In this document: positions 26,568 through 33,281 of the stretch, in pieces | Position numbering within the stretch: position 1 is the first letter of the stretch | How the letters are laid out: each line of letters starts with the position of its first letter | NCBI GenBank assembly: GCA_029570385.1 | Contig: JAKPXD010000009.1 | Coordinates: 1 to 54,924, forward strand | Length of the DNA: 54,924 bases | Direction: 5' to 3' | Source of the DNA: a bacterium | GTDB lineage: Bacteria; Patescibacteriota; Patescibacteriia; Patescibacteriales; Patescibacteriaceae | Program-made: the position numbers and the translations under genes | The notes under the pieces: model-generated | The model's input: the letters and a program-made list of their open reading frames with translations, nothing else | Told to the model about the DNA's origin: nothing | Databases searched by the model: none

Positions 26568-27305
26568 ATGCTCTATCTGTATCTATTTTTATCGTTAACG
26601 GTAATTTCCAGTGCTTCATTAATTGGAATAATTAGTTTACGCTGGTCAACCGACAAAATGGCCCGGATCAATTTCTGGCTAATCAGTATCGCCGCCGGTT
26701 CATTAATTGGCGACAGTTTTTTCCACCTACTACCAGAAGCCACCGAGGGCCGAACTGGTCTTACGCCCTGGTTATATTTAACTGGCGGAATGTTAGGCTT
26801 CTTTGTCTTGGAAAAAATAATTCATTGGCGTCATTGCCATATTCCAACATCTAGCCAACATCCACATCCACTAGGAACCATGAATCTGGTTGGCGATTTT
26901 TTACACAACTTTCTAGACGGCCTAGTTTTAGCTAATGCTTTTTTGGTTAATCCAATACTGGGACTAACTGCCGCCGTTGCTATTTTTATTCATGAAATTC
27001 CTCAAGAAATCAGCGACTTTGGTATTCTGCTCCATGCCGGCTATTCTCGAATTAAAGCAATCAAACTTAACTTCTTATCGTCGTTATCGGCCTTCATGGG
27101 AGCTCTTGTCGCTATTGTCTTAAGTCAAGATTGGCAGCCGACAAACTTGTTGGCCTTTACTGCTGGTAATTTTATTTATATCGCTGCTGCCGACTTATTC
27201 CCCGAAATGCAAAAAGAAACTACCTGGCAAAAATCTAGTCGCCAACTAATCGGCTTATTAATCGGCTTAACAATTATGCTATTAATGAAAATCTTTTTAG
27301 ACTAA
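26568..27305 (+). CDS. ZIP-family metal transporter
   Basis: 245 residues, eight predicted helices. Helix 4 contains HNFLDGLVLANAF and helix 5 contains FIHEIPQEISDFGILLHAG, the binuclear metal site of ZIP proteins (HNxxDG and HEIPQE). A histidine-rich loop (HWRHCHIPTSSQHPHPLG) lies between helices 3 and 4, as is common for metal capture. It would import Zn or a similar divalent ion. Four bases separate it from the HD-domain gene, so they are likely co-transcribed. Confidence 0.93.
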   Translation: MLYLYLFLSLTVISSASLIGIISLRWSTDKMARINFWLISIAAGSLIGDSFFHLLPEATEGRTGLTPWLYLTGGMLGFFVLEKIIHWRHCHIPTSSQHPHPLGTMNLVGDFLHNFLDGLVLANAFLVNPILGLTAAVAIFIHEIPQEISDFGILLHAGYSRIKAIKLNFLSSLSAFMGALVAIVLSQDWQPTNLLAFTAGNFIYIAAADLFPEMQKETTWQKSSRQLIGLLIGLTIMLLMKIFLD

Positions 27306-27309
27306 AATT

Positions 27310-27975
27310 ATGGAATTAAACTACCAAATGGTTAAAAATAACCAAAAAATTAATGGGTTTATCCGAGCTACTGAAAAATATATTATTGAACTGGGATATA
27401 CCGATCATGGTTTTCGTCATCTAACTATTGTCGCCGACCGAGCTAAAAAATTGGCCCGTGAACTGGGCTTAACCGCCAAAGAGCAAGAATTGGCTGCCGT
27501 CGCTGGCTATTGTCACGACTTGGGCAATTTTATGGGTCGCGACATGCACCATTACTGGTCAGCTTTATTGTTATCACAAATTCTCCTGCCGCACATTGAA
27601 CAGACCGCCGATTTAGCTAAAGTATTACAAGCTATTGTTAATCATGATAACAATAATCTTGAAACTAATAACGCTGTCGCCGCTGTTTTAGTAATTGCTG
27701 ATAAGTCAGACGTACACCGTAGTCGAGTTAAACAAAAAAGCTTGCGGAAAATTAAAGAAGATATCCACGACCGAGTTAATTATGCCGTCAATGATAATGA
27801 TTTATTAATCAACCGCCAAACCAAAGAAATTACCCTAAAACTAACCATTAACACCAATTGGGTTGATCCACTGGCCTACTTCCAAATCTTTATTGAGCGT
27901 ATGACTGCCTGCCAAAAAGCCGCCAAAGTATTTGGCTATAAATTTGTCCTGATTATCAATAACTTCCGTTTTTAG
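27310..27975 (+). CDS. HD-domain phosphohydrolase
   Basis: 221 residues with a metal-binding HD pattern: HGFRHLTIV (His), CHDLGNFMG (His-Asp), MHHYWSALL and a late Asp in VIADKSDVHRSRVK. This set of ligands fits the broad HD/YqeK-type hydrolase family acting on nucleotides or phosphoesters. The exact substrate is not apparent. It follows the ZIP gene closely. Confidence 0.8.
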   Translation: MELNYQMVKNNQKINGFIRATEKYIIELGYTDHGFRHLTIVADRAKKLARELGLTAKEQELAAVAGYCHDLGNFMGRDMHHYWSALLLSQILLPHIEQTADLAKVLQAIVNHDNNNLETNNAVAAVLVIADKSDVHRSRVKQKSLRKIKEDIHDRVNYAVNDNDLLINRQTKEITLKLTINTNWVDPLAYFQIFIERMTACQKAAKVFGYKFVLIINNFRF

Positions 27976-27978
27976 CAA

Positions 27979-28443
27979 TTAAGCTAATCCCGGCCACAGA
28001 TTGATAACATTACCTCTTGAGCCCACCAGCCAAATTTCTAAGAAACCGCTGCCCGATAATAATCGGAGATTTTTACTTTGCCAAACATTTAATTTATTCA
28101 GCGAAATCGGTCCAGAAAAATCTAATAACAAGAATAGGTCGGCTTTCTGCTCTGGCGAATAAAGTCCTTTTTTGCGCTGAATGGCCGCTGTTAAAGAATC
28201 AAACTTGGCTTTAGTAATCTGCAACCGCAACGGCCGACCTACTTCCTTGTCTCGATAGACATAAACATCCACTTCGCTTTGAAAATAATTAGCTTTCAGA
28301 CAACAATAACCAGTCTGATTGATTTTATTATAGGCTGTTAACCAACGCCGAGCACAATTCAATTCGGTAATCTTTTGCCGATCATTGTGGCTATTGACGA
28401 TTAGGCGCTGGCCATTGTTTTTATTTGGTGCCAGTAAATGCAT
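27979..28443 (-). CDS. Hypothetical protein
   Basis: 154 residues, soluble, no family recognised. The middle reads SEVDVYVYRDKEVGRPLRLQITK and later ADLFLLLDFSG, a beta-strand pattern with acidic residues faintly like PD-(D/E)XK nucleases, but a complete catalytic set is not evident and I do not assign one. It overlaps the start of convergent plus-strand gene ends only at the stop (4 nt gap) and overlaps a small hydrophobic frame at its own start. Confidence 0.6.
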   Translation of the reverse strand: MHLLAPNKNNGQRLIVNSHNDRQKITELNCARRWLTAYNKINQTGYCCLKANYFQSEVDVYVYRDKEVGRPLRLQITKAKFDSLTAAIQRKKGLYSPEQKADLFLLLDFSGPISLNKLNVWQSKNLRLLSGSGFLEIWLVGSRGNVINLWPGLA

Positions 28444-28549
28444 GGGTTAAATTAGAAATAACCGCCCAAGCTAAAAAGGCGGTGACTATCCGCCAAGTAA
28501 TGCCAACAATCAGCTGCCATTCGGTTGGACTAAAACTAACCACTACCAT
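28421..28549 (-). CDS. Possible small membrane protein
   Basis: A 42-codon frame from ATG 28549 with one clear membrane segment (LIVGITWRIVTAFLAWAVI) between polar ends. It overlaps the ATG of the downstream gene at 28443 by 23 nt, an arrangement typical of translational coupling, and fills the gap between the pseudopilin and that gene. No Shine-Dalgarno or family match is visible, so it remains tentative. Confidence 0.4.
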   Translation of the reverse strand: MVVVSFSPTEWQLIVGITWRIVTAFLAWAVISNLTHAFTGTK

Positions 28550-28576
28550 AAGAACACTTAAGAAACAATAAACACA

Positions 28577-29008
28577 CTAATTGTCGTCTGAATTAAAGCC
28601 TACTGGAGTGATAATATTCTCACCGGCTGGATAATCTAAAGTATCTTTTTCTAGGCTAAATATTAAATGATAGCCGCTAGTAGCCGAACTGCTGTAAGCA
28701 TAAGGCTGTCTAGTCTTAGGATCACTGGGCATGGGCGCCAGATAGGAACGGCCGCTTGAACCAACAAATGATTGCTGTGGCGCGGGTAATTGCTCTGGAT
28801 AATTGCCTTCAATATCTTTATAAAGCTCTAACGCTTGGCGAATATTATGAATATCAGCCAGACGACGCGTATCACGCCCCTTGGCTCGAGCATTTTCTAA
28901 CGAAACATAGGCCAAGGTCGAAAGTAACGCAATGATAAAAAAAACAATTAATAATTCCAACAGAGTAAAGGCTGAACTAGTGCGGTAAAATGACTTCTTC
29001 ATAAACAA
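28577..29008 (-). CDS. Type II/IV pseudopilin, GspG-like
   Basis: 143 residues with a class III signal: short positive leader, then FTLLELLIVFFIIALLSTLAY, the hydrophobic helix with Glu at +5. The residue before the cleavage site is Ala (SSAFTLLEL) in place of the usual Gly. The globular part contains RAKGRDTRRLADIHNIRQAL and YKDIEGNYPEQLP, the standard pseudopilin continuation. It would assemble into a type IV pilus-like fibre after processing by a prepilin peptidase not present in this window. Its promoter region (28.99-29.05 kb) is AT-rich. Confidence 0.9.
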   Translation of the reverse strand: MFMKKSFYRTSSAFTLLELLIVFFIIALLSTLAYVSLENARAKGRDTRRLADIHNIRQALELYKDIEGNYPEQLPAPQQSFVGSSGRSYLAPMPSDPKTRQPYAYSSSATSGYHLIFSLEKDTLDYPAGENIITPVGFNSDDN

Positions 29009-29068
29009 TAATTAGATTTATAATGATATTATACATAAAAAATAATTTATCGCCAAATAGTTGGTTAA

Positions 29069-29097
29069 TTGACAATCATCTCGGTTGATAATAGAAT
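29069..29097 (+). promoter_or_regulatory. Promoter of a candidate non-coding RNA
   Basis: TTGACA (29069-29074), exactly 17 nt, TAGAAT (29092-29097). The predicted start, about 29104, is the first base before a perfect 15-bp helix. No plus-strand gene follows, so the promoter appears dedicated to the RNA. Confidence 0.65.
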
Positions 29098-29103
29098 AAA
29101 GCC

Positions 29104-29298
29104 AGTCAAACTATTGCCAGTGGCAGCCAAAAATTGGCGTTTATTTAAGGCAATTAACCCAATCAGACCGGTAAGGGGCACCCCCCTCGCTGATTGGGCA
29201 CTCCCTTGAAGCGCTTGGCAATAGTTTGACCACTTGGGGTGTCCCTTTTTGGTAGGGAAATAAAAAATACCGCTTTACTTTAACGGTATTTTATTTTT
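29104..29298 (+). ncRNA. Candidate structured RNA of about 195 nt, class unknown
   Basis: The segment lacks any credible reading frame but is highly structured. A perfect 15-bp helix closes it (GTCAAACTATTGCCA at 29105-29119 with its complement at 29216-29230). Inside are a GCCAA/TTGGC hairpin and a 9-bp helix CCCAATCAG/CTGATTGGG (29158-29166 with 29190-29198). The loop CACCCC (29179-29184) can pair with GGGGTG (29236-29241), a pseudoknot. A TCCCT/AGGGA hairpin and a terminator (AATACCG 29266-29272, CGGTATT 29284-29290, T run) follow. Closing stem, large internal loop and apical stem recall 6S RNA, but the pseudoknot does not, and I cannot name the class. It lies antisense to no gene. Confidence 0.6.
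29266..29298. terminator. Bidirectional terminator (ncRNA and anti-sigma-like gene)
   Basis: A 7-bp stem AATACCG/CGGTATT flanked by A- and T-rich tracts. On the plus strand it ends the candidate RNA; on the minus strand it lies just beyond the stop at 29312. Confidence 0.7.
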
Positions 29299-29311
29299 TA
29301 AAAAATATAAA

Positions 29312-30103
29312 TTAACGACGACCGGGTCCGGGACCAGCAAAAGGCGGATTAATTAGCGGGCGAGGTTGGCCGAAAAAACCTTCACCGCTGCGCAATGGAA
29401 AAAATTCTCGAGCCTCAAACTGGTGATCAGTAATTTTTCTTCCCCAAAAACCGACTGGTCGACCGGCAACCCGATTGAAATCCGGCAATAATTGCCCACC
29501 TGGCGCTTGAAATCGACCGATACCCACCTGCCAGACCCGTCCTTGATGATCGGTCAAAAGCCAGCCCTGACCATTATGATCTTGGCCAATAACAATGCCA
29601 GACAGCCGACCATGGTCAATCTCTGACCAAAAACCAACTCGCGGGTTAATGACATGCTCATAGAATGGCAAACGACGTCCCAGAATATTATCAATTGTCC
29701 GGCTAAAACCACAAAAGAATAAAATAAAACCAGCAGTCAAGCTAATCAACAAAATAACTCCACCAACCAACCATGGCGAATAACGATAGCCGCGCTCAGT
29801 ATTTTTGACATTAATATAAGTCCAATAAATCAAACCAATAGTAATTGCCACCCAAAATAACGGCACTGACAATAAAAAAAGCTCGGCCGGACTGGCTCCA
29901 GCGCGCCGATGTAGGCTTACTGCCCCACCTTGAAAGAAATAAATCAAGAGCGCCGTAGATATCGATCCAAGCAATAAAGCAACCACTCCCAATAGCCAAA
30001 AGTTCAGATTCTTTAGAACAAATAGCCATTGTGGCCGCGGATGGATTTGACGGCGCTCAATTTGCTCCATGATTTCCTGTTCAAAATTATCTTCTTTGAT
30101 CAT
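29312..30103 (-). CDS. Membrane protein paired with the ECF sigma factor, possible anti-sigma
   Basis: 263 residues: a short acidic cytoplasmic N terminus (about 30 residues, MIKEDNFEQEIMEQIERR), four membrane segments (about 33-53, 74-90, 97-105 region and 115-135), then a beta-rich extracytoplasmic domain and a Pro/Gly-rich tail (GPGPGRR). It begins 10 nt after the sigma-factor stop. Position and topology suggest a membrane-bound regulator of that sigma factor, but no classical anti-sigma (ZAS) motif is visible. Family not recognised. Confidence 0.65.
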   Translation of the reverse strand: MIKEDNFEQEIMEQIERRQIHPRPQWLFVLKNLNFWLLGVVALLLGSISTALLIYFFQGGAVSLHRRAGASPAELFLLSVPLFWVAITIGLIYWTYINVKNTERGYRYSPWLVGGVILLISLTAGFILFFCGFSRTIDNILGRRLPFYEHVINPRVGFWSEIDHGRLSGIVIGQDHNGQGWLLTDHQGRVWQVGIGRFQAPGGQLLPDFNRVAGRPVGFWGRKITDHQFEAREFFPLRSGEGFFGQPRPLINPPFAGPGPGRR

Positions 30104-30113
30104 ATATAATTAT

Positions 30114-30704
30114 TTATAATATTTGTTTGCGATCAATTACCTTTTTTAATTCTAACTTAGCCCGATTAAGCATTGACCCCACCGTGCCCAATGGCTTTCT
30201 AATAATATCAGAAATTTCTTGATAATTCTTTTCCTCAACATATTTAAGGATTAAAATGTCTCTATATTTAGATTTCAATCTATATAATCCATCTGATACC
30301 ACACTAGCAATATTTTTTCTGTCTTGCTGATCAACTAAATTAAAACCAGCTGCCAATCTTCCAACCAACTGCTCATCTAAAACAACGGCATGGCCTTCGG
30401 GCCGGGAAGCTAAGCGACGATAGCGACTGATTACTTGATTTCTTGTTATGGCATAAATCCAGGAAGAAAATTTCATCTGCTGATTAAAACTATTGATGTT
30501 CAAGTAGACTTTCAAAAAAACGTCCTGCAGTAAGTCTTCAGCATCATCATCGCCGATATTGGTCAATCTTTGTATATAATTAAACAATTTAATCTTATAA
30601 CGAGCCATAATAACAACAAAAACATTGCGGTCTTGTATTATTAACGGAATCAACTGCTCGTCAGACAATTCGTTCAAACTGTTTTGATTAATAACCTCAG
30701 CCAT
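30114..30704 (-). CDS. ECF-type RNA polymerase sigma factor
   Basis: 196 residues with region 2 (NYIQRLTNIGDDDAEDLLQD then FLKVYLNINSF and FSSWIYAITRNQVISRYRR) and region 4 with a helix-turn-helix (DILILKYVEEKNYQEISDII then GTVGSMLNRAKLELKK). This is the two-domain layout of extracytoplasmic-function sigma factors. Co-transcription with the membrane protein downstream suggests control by an envelope signal. Nearby envelope genes (pseudopilin, DUF5666 protein, MacB exporter) are possible targets. Confidence 0.92.
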   Translation of the reverse strand: MAEVINQNSLNELSDEQLIPLIIQDRNVFVVIMARYKIKLFNYIQRLTNIGDDDAEDLLQDVFLKVYLNINSFNQQMKFSSWIYAITRNQVISRYRRLASRPEGHAVVLDEQLVGRLAAGFNLVDQQDRKNIASVVSDGLYRLKSKYRDILILKYVEEKNYQEISDIIRKPLGTVGSMLNRAKLELKKVIDRKQIL

Positions 30705-30719
30705 TAGATAGATATTTAT

Positions 30720-30892
30720 CTAATTATATAATCGGCTGCCTGTTGGCAATTCGGCCGATAATTCCCTAACTAACCGTCGATGAAGCGACGTATACGCACT
30801 ATATAAAATAACCATAACCTTTAAAAATTCTTCAGATAAATAACGAACTGGTTGATAATCATTAATGTGCGGTTTGGTGGCTAATAATATGG
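30720..30892 (-). pseudogene. Fragment of a reverse-transcriptase gene (3' end)
   Basis: The minus strand encodes about 54 codons without a stop, beginning LLATKPHINDYQPVRYLSEE and ending at a TAG at 30722-30720. This aligns with residues 342-395 of the RT encoded at 38.7 kb (LLAAKPQINDYQQMRYLAEK and following), including the shared YT..RRL stretch. Everything upstream of codon 341 is missing, and the fragment is fused directly to the repeat that lies upstream of the intact RT. Protein divergence is considerable, so the copy is not recent. Confidence 0.75.
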
Positions 30893-30946
30893 GGGTGATT
30901 CTAAAGAATACTTATTTAGTATAACAAAAAATATTATAAATTCCAA
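30893..30946. repeat. Repeat copy 1 of the RT upstream element
   Basis: About 52 bp beginning GGGGGTGATTCTAAAGAATA are nearly identical to 40083-40137 upstream of the intact RT. They contain the outer inverted arm and the TATACT -10 box (minus strand) seen there. Here the element abuts an RT fragment on one side and the stop of the DUF5666 gene on the other. Confidence 0.75.
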
Positions 30947-31360
30947 TTAAAAACGCGGTGGTTCTGCTTGATTAATCTGTAATGTTTTAACCAAGACCAC
31001 ACCGCCTTCCTCAGCACCGCTAGCCGTAATACTCTGTCCAACTACCAAATCTGCGCTAGTGGCACTGGCCGTTTTAGTGATTACTGCTTCGGATGGCAAC
31101 ATTAAAAGACGCGATCCACCATCTATTAATTTAATAGCCAACTGATTATCAGTAATCTTATCAATCTGACCGATTATTTGATTTTGGGTATTCTGATTAC
31201 CAAAACCTTGGCGTTGCCCAACCGCCATTGGTCCGGCTTGGCGCCGATTAGCTAAAGCCATGTTGGCATTGCCACGGCCGCTTAATCGTCCCAGCCAGAA
31301 GCTAATAGTTAAGGCTAATATAACTGTTAAGGCTAATAATAAATTCTTCTTGTTTTTCAT
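30947..31360 (-). CDS. Exported DUF5666-like protein
   Basis: 137 residues: a signal anchor (LLLALTVILALTISFWLGRL), a Gly/Asn/Gln-rich linker, and a small beta domain (IIGQIDKITDNQLAIKLIDGG then MLPSEAVITKTAS and VVGQSITASGAEEGGVVLVKTLQI), the pattern of the DUF5666 OB-like domain. It follows the permease of the second MacB system by 19 nt and is likely its last co-transcribed gene, suggesting an accessory role at the cell surface. A decayed second copy of its 3' half lies at 40.1-40.3 kb. Confidence 0.7.
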   Translation of the reverse strand: MKNKKNLLLALTVILALTISFWLGRLSGRGNANMALANRRQAGPMAVGQRQGFGNQNTQNQIIGQIDKITDNQLAIKLIDGGSRLLMLPSEAVITKTASATSADLVVGQSITASGAEEGGVVLVKTLQINQAEPPRF

Positions 31361-31379
31361 ATTATTCTTAATTTAATAA

Positions 31380-32597
31380 TTATTCATAACGCAAGGCATC
31401 AATCGGATTAAGCTTGGCGGCTCGCTGGGCCGGATAATAACCAAAAATTATGCCAATAGCCGCTGAAACGGCAAAAGCCAGTAGCACTGATGACCCGGAA
31501 ATACTAGTAGCCGTATTGGCAAATTTAGCAATGGCTAGCGAAGTCAGCCAGCCAAAAACAATGCCGATAGCTCCACCCAAAAAAGTTAATAAAACGGCCT
31601 CGGCTAAAAATTGCTGGCTAATATCCCGACGTTTCGCTCCGATAGACTTTCTAAGGCCAATTTCTCTAGTCCTCTCTGTAACTGTGGTTAACATCATATT
31701 CATAATACCTATACCCCCTACCAGTAATGAAATACCAGCGATTGCCGCCAATAAAGCCGTAAAAGTTCCAGCCACCGACGAAGCCGTCTCCACAATGTCG
31801 GCCTGATTCATAATCTGAAAGTCCGCCTTAGTGGAGTCAGTAATTTTGTGACGAGCCAATAATAATTGACTGACCTGATTTTGGACTTCAGTTAAAACAT
31901 CTTGACTATCCGCTTGAATACTAATAGTGCTTAGATACTCATTACCGGACAGATAAAGCTGAGCGGTTTTAAGCGGCACAAAGATACTGTCGTCCTGGTT
32001 ATTAAAACCGCTGCCGCCCTTGGCTTTAGTGACTCCGATAACTGTGAAATTAATTTTGTTAATACTGATTGTTTGACCAACTGGGTTAGTGCTAGTGCCG
32101 AATAAATCGTCGCGAGTGGTCGGCGCCAAGACCGCCACCTTGCTAGCACTAAGTGAATCTTTTGATCTGATAAATGAACCAAGATCTATTTCCAGACTGC
32201 GAACCGAAGCATAATCTGCAGTTACGCCAATAATCTGCGTATTGGTATTTTGCCCTTTGGCCGTCACCTGATAGCGACTAGATAGTTCTGGCGAAACAGC
32301 TTTAACTTTGGCAATTTGGCTGCCAATAGCTTCGGCATCACCGATGGTTAAAGTTTTGGCATTACCTCGACCAGCACTAACACCAGCTGAACGAACCGGT
32401 CCAGGTTGAACCATTAGCAAGTTTGAACCGATTGATTGGATACTCTCTTCAATGGATTTCTGCGCCCCTTGACCAACTGCCACCATGGCAATTACTGAGC
32501 CGATACCGATAACGATGCCCAGCATTGTCAAACTAGTTCTGGTTTTATTGGCAGTTACAGCCAAAATAGTTTCTTTAACTAAATCAGTCAACATCAT
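31380..32597 (-). CDS. MacB-type ABC permease, second system
   Basis: 405 residues with the MacB layout: N-terminal helix (SLTMLGIVIGIGSVIAMVAVG), extracytoplasmic core, three C-terminal helices with GGIGIMNMMLTTVTERTREIGLR and a terminal YYPAQRAAKLNPIDALRYE. Its start overlaps the ATPase stop by 4 nt (ATGA-type coupling). In contrast to the first system there is a single permease, so a homodimer is expected. Confidence 0.92.
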   Translation of the reverse strand: MMLTDLVKETILAVTANKTRTSLTMLGIVIGIGSVIAMVAVGQGAQKSIEESIQSIGSNLLMVQPGPVRSAGVSAGRGNAKTLTIGDAEAIGSQIAKVKAVSPELSSRYQVTAKGQNTNTQIIGVTADYASVRSLEIDLGSFIRSKDSLSASKVAVLAPTTRDDLFGTSTNPVGQTISINKINFTVIGVTKAKGGSGFNNQDDSIFVPLKTAQLYLSGNEYLSTISIQADSQDVLTEVQNQVSQLLLARHKITDSTKADFQIMNQADIVETASSVAGTFTALLAAIAGISLLVGGIGIMNMMLTTVTERTREIGLRKSIGAKRRDISQQFLAEAVLLTFLGGAIGIVFGWLTSLAIAKFANTATSISGSSVLLAFAVSAAIGIIFGYYPAQRAAKLNPIDALRYE

Positions 32598-33268
32598 ATT
32601 TCCCCCACTATTTGTCCATCACGGATATAAATTATTCGGTCAGCTTGCTTGGCCACTTCTAACTCATGAGTAATCAAGATGATGGTGTGACCAGAGTCTT
32701 GATTTAATTTCTTAAAAGTTTCTAAAACCACCTGCCCAGTTTTACTGTCCAGATTACCAGTCGGCTCGTCAGCCAGAATAATTGATGGATTATTAACTAA
32801 AGCTCTGGCAATAGCCACCCGCTGCATCTGTCCGCCAGATAATTGATTAGATAGGTGGTGCCAACGATCCTGGGCTAAGCCGCAAGCCCGCAGGGCTGCT
32901 TCCACCATTGCTTGCCTTTTTTCTAGAGGTATCTCGGCATAGATTAACGGCAAAGCCACATTACGCAAGACCGTGGCTCGAGATAAGAGATTAAATGACT
33001 GAAAAACAAAACCAATTTTATTCTTACGAATATCAGCCAAATCATCGTCGGACAAAGCTGAAACATCTTGGCCGTCTAATAGATAAGTGCCGCTAGTCGG
33101 CGTGTCTAATGCCCCGATAATATGCATGATCGTAGACTTACCTGATCCAGACGGACCGGTAATGGCGACAAATTCACCGTCGCTAATTTTAAGCGAAATA
33201 TCTTTTAGAACCTGCGTCTCGTTATCGCCAAGCTGATAAATCTTATTGATTTTCTTTAATTCAATCAT
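32594..33268 (-). CDS. MacB/LolD-type ABC ATPase, second system
   Basis: 224 residues. Walker A is GPSGSGKST, the signature is [15 protein letters not shown], Walker B is [13 protein letters not shown], and the H-loop is LITHE. All catalytic residues are present. It lies between fusion protein (13 nt upstream) and permease (4-nt overlap), so the three form one complex. Confidence 0.95.
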   Translation of the reverse strand: MIELKKINKIYQLGDNETQVLKDISLKISDGEFVAITGPSGSGKSTIMHIIGALDTPTSGTYLLDGQDVSALSDDDLADIRKNKIGFVFQSFNLLSRATVLRNVALPLIYAEIPLEKRQAMVEAALRACGLAQDRWHHLSNQLSGGQMQRVAIARALVNNPSIILADEPTGNLDSKTGQVVLETFKKLNQDSGHTIILITHELEVAKQADRIIYIRDGQIVGEI

Positions 33269-33281
33269 ACAAAATAATTAC

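Noticed and set aside
29104-29298. MITE or transposon end
   Set aside because: The 15-bp inverted arms could suggest this, but a correctly placed promoter, pseudoknot and terminator favour an RNA gene; no second copy was noticed in the window.
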